Below are positions 42,149 through 50,828 of a DNA stretch of 64,000 nt, piece after piece; position 1 is the stretch's first letter, and the number at the start of each line of letters is the position of its first letter. The position numbers and the translations under genes are program-made. The stretch lies in NCBI GenBank assembly GCA_049889095.1, contig JBLJFK010000001.1, one strand, 5' to 3'. This DNA comes from Ewingella sp049889095. Its GTDB lineage: Bacteria > Pseudomonadota > Gammaproteobacteria > Enterobacterales > Enterobacteriaceae. Below the pieces are notes generated by a model, which did no database searches, was not told where the DNA came from, and saw only the letters and a list, made by a program, of their open reading frames with translations.

Positions 42149-43089
42149 TTCATTTCAAGCAGGTAAGCAAACACTTTGCCGGTAAAGCGGTTGTCCGCGA
42201 CCTGACGCTTGAGATGGCCAAAGGTGAGTTTACGGTGCTGATTGGTACGTCCGGTTCGGGAAAGTCCACCACGCTGAAGATGATTAACCGGCTGGTGGAG
42301 CACGATCAGGGGCAAATTACTTTTGCCGGAGAGCCGATAGAAAAATTTCGCGTACAGGATCTGCGCCGGCGGATGGGTTATGCGATTCAGTCGATTGGCC
42401 TGTTTCCTCACTGGACCGTGGAAGAGAACATCGCCACCGTGCCGCAGTTACTGAAATGGCCGAAAGCCAAAATCCGCGACCGCGTTACGGCGTTGATGGA
42501 GTTGCTGCATTTGGATCCGGCGCAGTTTCGCCAACGTTATCCGCATCAGCTGTCCGGTGGACAACAGCAGCGTGTCGGTGTGGCACGGGCGCTAGCCTCC
42601 GACCCGGAAGTGCTGCTAATGGACGAACCCTTTGGCGCGCTGGATCCGGTCACTCGCGCCACGCTGCAACAGGAAGTGGCGCGTATTCATCAACTGACTA
42701 ACCGTACTATTGTGCTGGTCACTCATGATATTGACGAAGCGCTGAGTCTGGCGGACCGTATCGTCTTGTTAAACGAAGGGCAGGTTATCCAGCAGGGAAC
42801 GCCGCTGGACATGCTGACCAAGCCAGCGACGCCGTTCGTACGCGACTTCTTTGGCCGCAGTGATATGGGTATCAAACTATTGTCGCTTGGGCTGGTGGGT
42901 GAACGCACCCGACGCGGAGAACGGCTGGCTGGAAATCACGTACCTGTAACGGCATCGATGACGCTACGCGAGGCGCTGTCGGTGTTTGTGGCGCGTCACA
43001 CTGAACGATTGCCGGTCATCGATGAGTCCGGTCAGCCGCTGGGTGTGCTGCATTTCAGGGATTTAATTGCCGAAAGGAGTGACGCATGA
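42145..43089 (+). CDS. yehX: YehX, compatible-solute ABC ATPase
   Basis: 314 residues. Walker A GTSGSGKSTT (about 34), signature LSGGQQQRVGVARAL (about 135), Walker B VLLMDEPFGALDP and the D-loop are in place. The tail (from about 250) is a shortened regulatory region with VTASMTLREALSVF, weakly like CBS domains, as in glycine-betaine importers. It powers OsmF-YehYW. The start and stop each overlap the neighbouring genes by four bases. Confidence 0.94.
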   Translation: MIHFKQVSKHFAGKAVVRDLTLEMAKGEFTVLIGTSGSGKSTTLKMINRLVEHDQGQITFAGEPIEKFRVQDLRRRMGYAIQSIGLFPHWTVEENIATVPQLLKWPKAKIRDRVTALMELLHLDPAQFRQRYPHQLSGGQQQRVGVARALASDPEVLLMDEPFGALDPVTRATLQQEVARIHQLTNRTIVLVTHDIDEALSLADRIVLLNEGQVIQQGTPLDMLTKPATPFVRDFFGRSDMGIKLLSLGLVGERTRRGERLAGNHVPVTASMTLREALSVFVARHTERLPVIDESGQPLGVLHFRDLIAERSDA

Positions 43090-43838
43090 CGCTGCGCTGG
43101 CTGAAAGATCCGCTGCCGTGGGTTACGCTGCTGCTGATCGCGCTGGTGTGCGGCATGACCTCGCTCGGCGGCCTGTTTCACTGGATGTTTCCGGCGCTGG
43201 ACCGGCCGGTATACCAGCAGGAAAGCTTCGCATCACTGGTGCAGGCGCACCTGATACTGGTGGGTATCTCAAGCTTTATCGCCGTAATGATTGGCGTGGC
43301 AGCGGGCGTGGGCGTCACCCGTCCAGCGGGCGAAGAGTTCCGTTCGCTGGTGGAAACCATCGTCGCGATGGGACAGACTTTTCCGCCGGTCGCGGTGTTG
43401 GCAGTAGCGGTACCCGTCATGGGCTTTAGCGAAAAACCCGCCATCATCGCGCTGGTACTTTACGGTTTACTGCCGATTTTACAGGGCACTATTGCGGGCA
43501 TCGAATCGGTACCCGCTTCGGCGCGAGAGATTGCACAGGGCGTCGGCATGAGCCGCTGGCAAGTCCTCACTAAAGTAGAGATGCCGTTGGCGGCACCGGT
43601 GATTGTTGCCGGGATCCGCACCTCGGTGATTATCAATATTGGCACGGCGGCTATCGCCTCGACGGTGGGTACGCAAAGTCTCGGTTCACCGATCATCATT
43701 GGTCTGAGTGGGTTTAATACGGCCTATGTGTTGCAGGGTGCGATCATTGTGGCGCTACTGGCGATCATCGTTGATATGGCGTTTGAGCGCTGGAGCCGCT
43801 ATTTACAAGGCTGGCAGAGGGATCCACCGCAGGAGTGA
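43086..43838 (+). CDS. yehW: YehW, compatible-solute ABC permease
   Basis: 250 residues with about six membrane helices and the EAA-type loop REIAQGVGMSRWQVLTKVEMPLAAPVI near 140-170, then IINIGTAAIASTVGTQSLGSPIIIGLSGFNTAYVLQG. It matches E. coli YehW and completes the importer as the second permease. The start ATG overlaps the yehX stop by four bases. In E. coli mlrA directly follows; here an EamA gene and the nine-gene operon lie between. Confidence 0.93.
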   Translation: MTLRWLKDPLPWVTLLLIALVCGMTSLGGLFHWMFPALDRPVYQQESFASLVQAHLILVGISSFIAVMIGVAAGVGVTRPAGEEFRSLVETIVAMGQTFPPVAVLAVAVPVMGFSEKPAIIALVLYGLLPILQGTIAGIESVPASAREIAQGVGMSRWQVLTKVEMPLAAPVIVAGIRTSVIINIGTAAIASTVGTQSLGSPIIIGLSGFNTAYVLQGAIIVALLAIIVDMAFERWSRYLQGWQRDPPQE

Positions 43839-43884
43839 TCGTGCGGTGCGAAAAAGGCGGGGGGGGACGTTAAAAAACGCGCCG

Positions 43885-44061
43885 TCAGGACGCGTGTTGA
43901 GCCGTCGGCGCTGGGGCGACAGCAGGAGCTGCGCTGGTATCGGGTGCTTCGTTATCTTGGATCACAACCGCATAACCCGCCACCATCACACCGCCGACAG
44001 CACCGATAGCCATCAGGCCGAACAGGGCGATAAGACATTTTTTGCCGAAACTATTCATCAT
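43885..44061 (-). CDS. Small protein with one membrane segment
   Basis: Minus-strand translation from 44061 gives 58 residues: MMNSFGKKCLIALFGLMAIG, a hydrophobic run (AVGGVMVAGYAVVI), then an acidic-to-alanine/proline tail (DNEAPDTSAAPAVAPAPTAQ). A GAAGAGG ribosome-binding site lies six bases upstream. It looks like a single-span membrane or signal-anchor protein with an Ala-Pro periplasmic tail. I recognise no family. It is convergent with yehW and alone. Confidence 0.6.
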   Translation of the reverse strand: MMNSFGKKCLIALFGLMAIGAVGGVMVAGYAVVIQDNEAPDTSAAPAVAPAPTAQHAS

Positions 44062-44341
44062 AGAACCTCTTCAAATATTATGCGGAATTATAAGTTGTTT
44101 GCTGGTTCCTGCAACAGTCTATTCATGCGCCCAGCCATCATCCTTCAAGCTGCATACTCATTCCATACCTCTAAAGGGGCGGCGGTAAGTCGCGCGGTTT
44201 GATAATAATTAAAGGGTAAATCGACATGTCGTGAAACTATTTAGCAACATTTTGATGCAATAGCACAGATTCCCTTGCCGGTTTGATAAGCAATAGCGTT
44301 AACTGTTTTCCTTCGAATTTTTGCTTAAAAGTGTCGTCATC

Positions 44342-45265
44342 ATGACCCGTTCCGCCGCCCGCTCTTTCTTGCCGTTGATCGCTGCGCTGTTTGCACTCTA
44401 TTTTATCTGGGGTTCTACCTATTTTGTCATCCGTGTTGGCGTTGAAAGCTGGCCACCGCTGATGATGGCCGGGCTGCGTTTCTTTGTGGCGGGTTGTGTT
44501 ATGTTTGCTTTTTTGCTGCTGCGCGGACACAAATTTCCATCTCTGAAGCAGTGGCTGGCCGCCGGTGCGGTCGGTATTTTACTGTTGGCGGTGGGCAACG
44601 GACTGGTCACCGTGGCGGAACATATGCAGGTACCATCAGGTATTGCTGCGGTAATGGTCGCGACGGTACCACTGTTTACCCTGTGCTTCAGCCGTTTATG
44701 GGGTATGCCGAACAGCCGGATGGAGTGGACCGGTGTCGGCATCGGCCTGTTTGGTATTGTGCTGCTCAATACTGGCAGCAATCTTGGCGGTAATCCCTGG
44801 GGTGCATTGCTGATTCTGCTGGCTTCACTGAGCTGGGCGTTCGGTTCGGTATGGAGTTCCCGCCTCCCGCTGCCGGTGGGCCTGATGGCCGGGGCGGCTG
44901 AAATGATTGTGGCCGGTGTGGTTTTGCTGGTCGCCAGCCGTATCACCGGCGAGCATCTGACGGCCATGCCCTCATTCAGCGGTTTTCTGGCGCTTGCTTA
45001 CCTGATGGTGTTCGGTTCAATGATTGCCATCAGTGCTTATATGTACCTGCTGAAAACCGTCCGCCCGGCTATTGCCACCAGCTATGCCTACGTCAATCCA
45101 ATAGTCGCGGTGCTACTTGGGATCAGCTTCGCCGGTGAATCGCTCTCGCCGGTCGAATGGATCGCGTTAGGGGTTATCCTTTGCGCTGTACTATTGGTGA
45201 CCTTAGGGAAGTTTGTTTTTGGAAGAAAACCGGCTTCTCTTCAGGAGGTCAAGACTGACTGGTAG
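44342..45265 (+). CDS. yedA: EamA-family drug/metabolite exporter, YedA-like
   Basis: 307 residues from the ATG at 44342, close to E. coli YedA (306). Ten membrane helices in two EamA halves: FALYFIWGSTYFVIRVGVESWPPLMMAGLRFF opens the first and ALLILLASLSWAFGSVWSSRLPLP the second, with SYAYVNPIVAVLLGISFAGESL near 255-275. YedA-type proteins are inner-membrane metabolite or drug exporters of unclear substrate. An upstream TTG at 44321 is less likely. The gene is convergent with the DUF3833 operon across repeat B. Confidence 0.87.
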   Translation: MTRSAARSFLPLIAALFALYFIWGSTYFVIRVGVESWPPLMMAGLRFFVAGCVMFAFLLLRGHKFPSLKQWLAAGAVGILLLAVGNGLVTVAEHMQVPSGIAAVMVATVPLFTLCFSRLWGMPNSRMEWTGVGIGLFGIVLLNTGSNLGGNPWGALLILLASLSWAFGSVWSSRLPLPVGLMAGAAEMIVAGVVLLVASRITGEHLTAMPSFSGFLALAYLMVFGSMIAISAYMYLLKTVRPAIATSYAYVNPIVAVLLGISFAGESLSPVEWIALGVILCAVLLVTLGKFVFGRKPASLQEVKTDW

Positions 45266-45303
45266 TCTTTAGGCTGCTGTTTAAGGCTGCTTTCCAATTT
45301 AAT

Positions 45304-45945
45304 TTCAACTTCAACTTCAACTTCAACTTCAACTTCAACTTCAACTTCAACAACAACTTCAAGGTCGTGGGCGTCGGCCCACACCGACCAAAGGCCCGCA
45401 GTCGCTCGGGCCTTTGGAATCCGAGCTTTTTTAACTGCGCGCTTCGCTGAATCGGGATGGCCGTGTTTCAGTTACCACGGCTATAGCCGCAAAATGTCGC
45501 CGCTTAGGCGGTGCCTTCGCTGCGGGTTACAACCCGCGTAAAAAGACACGCGGTTTTTCACCTCTGGCTCAGCGCCATTTTTGAATGCGGCCTTAGCTCT
45601 TAAAACAGCACTCGGTTTGCTCCTTCCCCTCTCACGAGGTGAAGGTCGGGATGGGGTGTGGTTTTCTTGAAGAAGCCTCGGCCGCATTCAAAATGTCACC
45701 GGCAAGTCGGTGGAGAGACAACATCTTTACCGTTGGCTTGAACCCGCAGCCGGGAAGCCTGTAGGGCGGACATTTTGCGGCTATCACCATGGCATCTGAA
45801 ACACGGCCATTGTGACCTGCGCAGCTGCTGTTTTTAAAAAACGCAGGAGTTCCAAGAGGAGGCGCGTTTACGCCTCCTTTTGGGCGGGTTTGGGCGGCAG
45901 TCCAAGGTCTTGACCTTGAATTTGAATTTAAAGATTTAAAAGCGT
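45304..45945. repeat. Structured intergenic repeat, copy B (two copies facing each other)
   Basis: The forward part starts with eight TTCAAC units (45304-45351), then hairpin 1 GTGGGC-GTCG-GCCCAC (45367-45382) and hairpin 2 CCAAAGGCCC ... GGGCCTTTGG with a ten-base loop (45388-45417). From about 45760 the same module returns in opposite orientation: hairpin 2 is CCAAGAGGAGGCG / CGCCTCCTTTTGG with one G-T pair (45852-45883), hairpin 1 is TTGGGC-GGCA-GTCCAA (45890-45905), then a TTGAAT-type run. No coding sequence is supported. Confidence 0.85.
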
Positions 45946-45947
45946 AT

Positions 45948-45965
45948 GTGGGCCGCTCAGCCCAC
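45948..45965 (-). terminator. Hairpin at the end of the nine-gene operon
   Basis: GTGGGC-CGCTCA-GCCCAC touches the DUF3833 stop codon. It copies the stem of repeat hairpin 1, so a repeat-derived hairpin may serve as operon end. The minus-strand T run is short (CTTTTAAA). Confidence 0.55.
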
Positions 45966-46513
45966 TACTGTTTCTCGAAGAATAATGTCACTTTTGCGAC
46001 TTCGACACCGAATTTCTTCAGCGATGTTGCGTTAAACAGGTGCTGTTCGTCCTGCTGATAGATCCAATCATCGAACGTCAGACGGTAGGTGCTGTCGCCT
46101 GATTTCACGTCCATCACGTAATTCCAGTTAAACGCGTTGCCCGCGGATTTACCGGTGGCGGTGCCGATAATGTCACCTGCTGTGCCGGTGTATGTCCCGT
46201 CTGCCAGTTTGCGGATGTGCCAAATGCGAGTTTGTTTCTCGCCGTCGTTATAAATAAAATCTTCATGCAAGGTCAGCGTATCGCCCACCACATCACCGCG
46301 AATCTTCACCGAAAAACGCCGGGTTTGCTTGTTGGTATAATCCTGCACCATGCCGTAGGCCACGCTGTCACCTTTGAAATAACTGAAGATATCCAGCGTT
46401 GGTTGCGTCTTTGCATAGTCTTTGATATCGGCACTGCAACTGCTGAGTAACAGCACGCTGGCCGCCATCAGCCCGAGAAATATTTTGCGCAGAAAAGAGT
46501 GTGAAGCCGTCAT
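45965..46513 (-). CDS. DUF3833 lipoprotein
   Basis: 182 residues from the ATG at 46513, which has AGGAGG six bases upstream; the frame's upstream 46 residues are not used. The lipobox LLLSSCS is at about residues 21-27, so the protein is probably a membrane-anchored lipoprotein. The core reads QPTLDIFSYFKGDSVAYGMVQDYTNKQTRRFSVKIRGD, as in DUF3833. The calycin-like pattern suggests binding of lipids. It is the last gene of the mlrA operon. In other Proteobacteria this family co-occurs with DUF2878, chalcone-isomerase-like and CFA-type genes. Confidence 0.85.
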   Translation of the reverse strand: MTASHSFLRKIFLGLMAASVLLLSSCSADIKDYAKTQPTLDIFSYFKGDSVAYGMVQDYTNKQTRRFSVKIRGDVVGDTLTLHEDFIYNDGEKQTRIWHIRKLADGTYTGTAGDIIGTATGKSAGNAFNWNYVMDVKSGDSTYRLTFDDWIYQQDEQHLFNATSLKKFGVEVAKVTLFFEKQ

Positions 46514-46535
46514 AAAACCTCCTGTCGGATGAACG

Positions 46536-47063
46536 TTAATCTGACGCCGAAGCGCCAATAAGCTTGCTGCGTAAATCAGGATATTGTGTTTTTGGCGACA
46601 ACCAGATCGCCAGAAACGCATCGCGAAATTCCGGGCTGAAGGGTTTGCCAATCGGATTGATCATCACGCTGTCAGGTTGGCGGCCGTAGAACTGCCCACC
46701 GCGTTCATCGGCCAGGAATACGATCTCACTTCCCTCTCTGACGTCCGGCCAGGTGCTTTCCACCGCGTTCAGCCAGCCATTTTTCTGTGCGGTGTTTGCC
46801 AGTCCCAGCGCCTGCCATTGTTCTTCGGTCGCTTTGGTCAGTTCCTGCCGGTCAATGCTGCGCAGGTAGTCAATCGCCAGCGCCTGCGGCCATTTCTGCG
46901 CCTGATATTTGCCATCGGGCGTCAGTAATGCGGAGTGATAAACCTCAAACGGTCCCCAGTTTAACGTGGCGCGACCGACCCGCTGCCAATGGTCCCAGGG
47001 CGTCGACGCGAAAGTAGCGCATGAAAACATCAGGGCCAGCGTGGCCATAGCAATACGTTTCAT
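46536..47063 (-). CDS. Chalcone-isomerase-like periplasmic protein
   Basis: 175 residues from the ATG at 47063, the second of two adjacent ATGs, chosen because GGAGG is five bases upstream. A signal peptide (KRIAMATLALMFSCATFA) is followed by WQRVGRATLNWGPFEVYHSALLTPDG, YLRSIDRQELTKATEEQW and FYGRQPDSVMINPIGKPFSPEF, the pattern of the bacterial chalcone-isomerase-like (CHI-like, PF16036-type) domain. These bind fatty acids in related proteins. It lies between DUF2878 and DUF3833 in the operon. Confidence 0.82.
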   Translation of the reverse strand: MKRIAMATLALMFSCATFASTPWDHWQRVGRATLNWGPFEVYHSALLTPDGKYQAQKWPQALAIDYLRSIDRQELTKATEEQWQALGLANTAQKNGWLNAVESTWPDVREGSEIVFLADERGGQFYGRQPDSVMINPIGKPFSPEFRDAFLAIWLSPKTQYPDLRSKLIGASASD

Positions 47064-47563
47064 CATGTCCTCCGTTGCGTATTCCTGTTGAGTAATACCG
47101 GCAGACTGATCAGCGGCAGGAAGATTGCCCAACCTACTGCCAGCAGCAGCCACACGTAAGACGGCGAGGCGAGCAGGTTCATCGCGCCGAGCCGCATTCC
47201 AATGTAATAAGCCAATGGCCCGCTGATTGCCCCAAGTGGGACAAGCCAGTACCAAGTCAGTCGTACATTTCCCAGCAACCACAGCCACCAGGCACTGAAC
47301 CCCAGCCACAGTGCCATCATCCACGGCGGCAAGCCCGGTGAGTTGGCGAATTCAAACAGGCCGAGAATGCACCACAGTGAATCCATGATAATGCCCAGCA
47401 TGCAGGCCACCACAACCCAAAGACGACGCCGTGATGGTGTAAACGCCAACATCAAAAAACTGCTGGTCAATAACAGCAGTATCACTCGTTCACGCCCCCA
47501 AACGGCCAGAGTCCACCAGGCATCGAAGCCCAGCGTCAGTAACCAGAAGCGCAGGGGTTTCAT
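47063..47563 (-). CDS. DUF2878 inner-membrane protein
   Basis: 166 residues from the ATG at 47563, which overlaps the preceding stop by four bases. About five hydrophobic helices are visible (RFWLLTLGFDAWWTLAVW; VILLLLTSSFLMLAF; WMMALWLGFSAWWLWLLG; YVWLLLAVGWAIFLPLISLPV). Family function unknown. Its stop (TGA) overlaps the first of the two ATGs of the next gene, so it is translated together with it. Confidence 0.83.
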   Translation of the reverse strand: MKPLRFWLLTLGFDAWWTLAVWGRERVILLLLTSSFLMLAFTPSRRRLWVVVACMLGIIMDSLWCILGLFEFANSPGLPPWMMALWLGFSAWWLWLLGNVRLTWYWLVPLGAISGPLAYYIGMRLGAMNLLASPSYVWLLLAVGWAIFLPLISLPVLLNRNTQRRT

Positions 47564-48792
47564 CCGCGTCTCTCTGCGGTCAGTTGCACGGTACTTATGG
47601 TGCGCGCCCGGAAACCAGCCTCGCAGTAGCACAGATAAAACAGCCAAAGCCGTTTGAAGCGGTCATCGCTATCGGGTGACGCTTGCTGGTTCCAGTAGCG
47701 GATGACGCGCTCGCGCCATTCATGCAGTGTGCGAGCGTAGTCGGAACCCATATCAAACAGGTCGCGTACCACCAGACCGGTGTGACGTGTCATCGTCTCG
47801 CTCATGGCCGTGATCGAGGGCAGAAAACCGCCGGGGAAAACATAGCGCTGAATGAAGTCCACATTGCGGCTGTAATATCTATAGCGCTGATCGGCAATGG
47901 TAATGGCCTGAATCGCCATGCGCCCTTGCGGTTTTAACAGCGCATTACAGCGTTTGAAGAAGGTTGGTAAATAGCGCTTACCGACCGCTTCTATCATCTC
48001 GATAGACACCAGTTTGTCGTACTGGCCGCGCAGTGCGCGATAGTCTTCAAACAGCACCGTTACCCGATCGCTTAGTCCCGCGTTCTCAATCCGGCGCACG
48101 GCAAAATCATATTGTTCGCGGGATATGGTGGTGGTGGTGACTTTACAGCCATATTCGCGCGCAGCGAATTCCGCCATTGCGCCCCAGCCAGTCCCGATTT
48201 CCAGCAGATGATCCCCGTCGCGCAGTTGTAACTGTTCGCACAGGCGGCGCATTTTGGCTTCCTGAGCCTGCTCGAGCGTCATCTGTGGTTCCTGATACCA
48301 AGCCGAGGAGTAGAGCATCTGGCTGTCGAGGAAGCCCTGATAGAAGTCGTTGCCGAGGTCATAATGCGCCGAGATATTCTTGCGCGCCTGTTTACGACTG
48401 TTGCTGCGGAACAGGTGGATCAGACCATTGACCGGCGCGCTCAGCCAGCTCAGACGCGATTCGATTTTATCCACCAGTCCGAGGTTTTCGGCCAGCAATT
48501 GCAGTACGACGGTCAGGTTAGGAGTCGTCCAATCACCATCAATAAAACTTTCACCTGCCGCAATGCTGCCGCCAAATAGCACGCGCCGGTAGGCTCGCTG
48601 CTGCTGGATCTCAATCACACCTTGTAAGGGCGCGCTTTCGTCGCCGAAAAACAGGGGTTCTGCTCCTGGTTCCAGAAGGGTTAAACCGGCACCGCGCAGT
48701 TGCTTCAGAACGCTGAGAATTACGCTGCGGGCCGCTTTACTGCGTCGGCTTCCTGCGCTTTCACGGGCAAGCTGTATATCTGGATTGCTCAT
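47560..48792 (-). CDS. Cyclopropane-fatty-acid-synthase-like methyltransferase
   Basis: 410 residues of the CFA/mycolic acid methyltransferase family. The sequence has the substrate region SAHYDLGNDFYQGFLDSQMLYSSAWY, the SAM-binding motif LLEIGTGWGAMAEFAA (about 195), VSIEMIEAVGKRYLPTFFKRC, and NVDFIQRYVFPGGFLPSITAM. It would transfer a methyl from S-adenosylmethionine to an unsaturated fatty acyl chain of membrane lipid. It is longer than Cfa (382) at the N-terminus. In furan-fatty-acid and singlet-oxygen-response clusters of other bacteria, such a gene sits beside FAD and DUF1365 genes; the same role here is inferred. Confidence 0.88.
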   Translation of the reverse strand: MSNPDIQLARESAGSRRSKAARSVILSVLKQLRGAGLTLLEPGAEPLFFGDESAPLQGVIEIQQQRAYRRVLFGGSIAAGESFIDGDWTTPNLTVVLQLLAENLGLVDKIESRLSWLSAPVNGLIHLFRSNSRKQARKNISAHYDLGNDFYQGFLDSQMLYSSAWYQEPQMTLEQAQEAKMRRLCEQLQLRDGDHLLEIGTGWGAMAEFAAREYGCKVTTTTISREQYDFAVRRIENAGLSDRVTVLFEDYRALRGQYDKLVSIEMIEAVGKRYLPTFFKRCNALLKPQGRMAIQAITIADQRYRYYSRNVDFIQRYVFPGGFLPSITAMSETMTRHTGLVVRDLFDMGSDYARTLHEWRERVIRYWNQQASPDSDDRFKRLWLFYLCYCEAGFRARTISTVQLTAERRG

Positions 48793-48794
48793 CG

Positions 48795-49511
48795 TCAGTC
48801 CTTATCAACTGGAGGGTGAGGATAAATAGGCGCGCGTTTGAGCCACAGTTTGACCGCCTGCCAGTAAATGGTGACGGCAGTTTTAACGGTCATCAAAGGC
48901 AGTCGGCAGAGTTGCTTGCGCAAGGTCTGGCGGGTCAGGGGCTGGGCTTTAAGCGTCAGCGTGGCATCGAACTCTCGCGTTTTGCGGTGGTTCTCTATAT
49001 GAACACGCAACTGTTTACCGGGTGGTGTCAACTGCCAGTGATACACCATGTCCATCGGGTTGAAGGGGGAAACATGAAACGCTTTAGCGACCGGCTGGCT
49101 GCCATCTGGCAGTACCGCGTAAGTGTGGCGTTCGTTCCATGGTGTATTGCGCACCTCGGTTAACATCCAGCGTAATACGTCGTCGCTGTCATAAAGGTAG
49201 TAAAAATTGACAGGATTGAAATAGAGACCGAAATAACGCAGCTGGCATAACAGCATCACCCGGCCGGTTAGCCGGTCGCCGGTAAGCTCGGCAATACGAT
49301 CCTGCGCTTTGGTTTTGATGTCACCTCCCCCCAGATAATCGCTGCGCCGGAAGCTGGCGGCGGAAAACTTCTCCAGCCGGATCCCGACCTGATGCAACTG
49401 ATCCAGCTCATCGAGATCGATGAGAGGCATAAAAATCGCATAGTCGAAATGGTGTTCCACCGGCGTGAACCGGCGATGACGTACCCCGCCGACGTACAAC
49501 GTACTGTTCAT
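48795..49511 (-). CDS. DUF1365 protein
   Basis: 238 residues: STLYVGGVRHRRFTPVEHHFDYAIFMPLIDLDEL, LLCQLRYFGLYFNPVNFYYLYD and FHVSPFNPMDMVYHWQ, all typical of DUF1365. No signal peptide. Members almost always neighbour an FAD oxidoreductase and a CFA-like methyltransferase, as here, and may modify acyl lipids together with them. The start overlaps the FAD oxidoreductase stop by four bases, and CFA-like follows after two bases. Confidence 0.9.
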   Translation of the reverse strand: MNSTLYVGGVRHRRFTPVEHHFDYAIFMPLIDLDELDQLHQVGIRLEKFSAASFRRSDYLGGGDIKTKAQDRIAELTGDRLTGRVMLLCQLRYFGLYFNPVNFYYLYDSDDVLRWMLTEVRNTPWNERHTYAVLPDGSQPVAKAFHVSPFNPMDMVYHWQLTPPGKQLRVHIENHRKTREFDATLTLKAQPLTRQTLRKQLCRLPLMTVKTAVTIYWQAVKLWLKRAPIYPHPPVDKD

Positions 49512-50821
49512 GGCATCCCCTGTTCAGTCTCAGGTTGACGCAGATGAGCGGCATTTTTCAGTAATTGCTCTACGACGTCGCGGGCGCTGTTGACGCCGTC
49601 TTCATGAAAGCCGTTGTACCAGTAAGCACCGCAGAACCAACTATGGTGATGGCCGTTGATCCTGCCGCGTTGCCGTTGAGCACGGTGGCTGGCGAGGTTA
49701 AGCACCGGGTGCATGTAATGCGTGCGGAACAGGATTTTGCTCTCGTCCACCGGTGTGGTTGGGTTCAGTGACACACAGAAGGTATGCGGTGAATCCAGAC
49801 CTTGCAAAATATTCATGTTGTAGGTGACGTTAGCCTGGCGTTCACGGACCTGCGGATCTTCGACCGGCAACAGATAATTCCAGCTGGCCCACGCCCGTCT
49901 CTGCTGTGGCAGATGGCGGGTATCGGTGTGCAGAATCACCTCATTGGACTGATAGGGTAGTGCGCCGAGAATCTCTTTTTCGTCGTCGCTGGCGTTCCTG
50001 CCCAGCAGCGCCAGCGCCTGATCCGAATGGCAGGCGAAAATCACCTGATCGAAATGCTCGGCACCACGTGAAGTCTGTAATGTCACCCCACCTGCGTCAC
50101 GGAGCACGTTTTGTACCGGTGTTGAGGTAAGTAATTCAACGCTGGCGGGGAGTTTTTTCTGCATCTGGCGGATGTACTCCCGCGAGCCGCCGGGTACTAC
50201 CATCCACTGCGGGCGGTTAGCGACGTCGAGCAGGCCGTGATTGTCGAAGAATCGCAAAAACATCGACAGGGGAAACTCACTCATCTCTCCCAGCGAAGAT
50301 GACCAGATAGCCGCGCCCATTGGCAGCACATAGTGTAGGGTGAAGAACTCAGAAAAATGATTCTGCTCCAGCAGATTGCCAAGCGTCATTTCATCATTGT
50401 TTGGGCTCTGCAGACGCTGTTTACACAGGGCATTGAAACGTAAAATCTCGCGCAGGAAACGCCAGAATTTTGGTTTGAAAAAGTTGCGGCGCTGGGCAAA
50501 AAGCGTATTCAGCGTATGGCCGTTATACTCCATTCCACTTTGTGGATTACGTACCGAAAAGCTCATCTCGGTCGGCTGCCCCTGCAAACCTAACTCTTTG
50601 AGCAGGGCGATGAAGTGCGGGTAAGTTCTCGAGTTGTAGACAATAAATCCGGTATCGATGGCGTAGTCGCGTCCATCAAGGGAAATATCTACCGTTGCCG
50701 TATGGCCGCCGAGGGTTTCGCCAGCTTCAAACACGGTGATGGTGCCGTCGGGCGATTGGCGGGATAACATCCAGGCGCAGCTCAGGCCGGAAATACCGCT
50801 GCCGATAATGGCAATCTTCAT
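49508..50821 (-). CDS. FAD-dependent oxidoreductase (amine-oxidase-like)
   Basis: 437 residues. The N-terminal FAD-binding fold KIAIIGSGISGLSCAWML ... VFEAGETLGGHT is at 2-40, and IDTGFIVYNSRTYPHF and SREYIRQMQKKLPASVEL are recognisable family positions. The protein belongs to the flavin amine oxidase/phytoene desaturase superfamily of unknown substrate. Members of this position in CFA-like clusters probably oxidise or desaturate lipid acyl chains; this is inferred from context. It follows the SDR gene by seven bases. Confidence 0.88.
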   Translation of the reverse strand: MKIAIIGSGISGLSCAWMLSRQSPDGTITVFEAGETLGGHTATVDISLDGRDYAIDTGFIVYNSRTYPHFIALLKELGLQGQPTEMSFSVRNPQSGMEYNGHTLNTLFAQRRNFFKPKFWRFLREILRFNALCKQRLQSPNNDEMTLGNLLEQNHFSEFFTLHYVLPMGAAIWSSSLGEMSEFPLSMFLRFFDNHGLLDVANRPQWMVVPGGSREYIRQMQKKLPASVELLTSTPVQNVLRDAGGVTLQTSRGAEHFDQVIFACHSDQALALLGRNASDDEKEILGALPYQSNEVILHTDTRHLPQQRRAWASWNYLLPVEDPQVRERQANVTYNMNILQGLDSPHTFCVSLNPTTPVDESKILFRTHYMHPVLNLASHRAQRQRGRINGHHHSWFCGAYWYNGFHEDGVNSARDVVEQLLKNAAHLRQPETEQGMP

Positions 50822-50828
50822 AATACGG

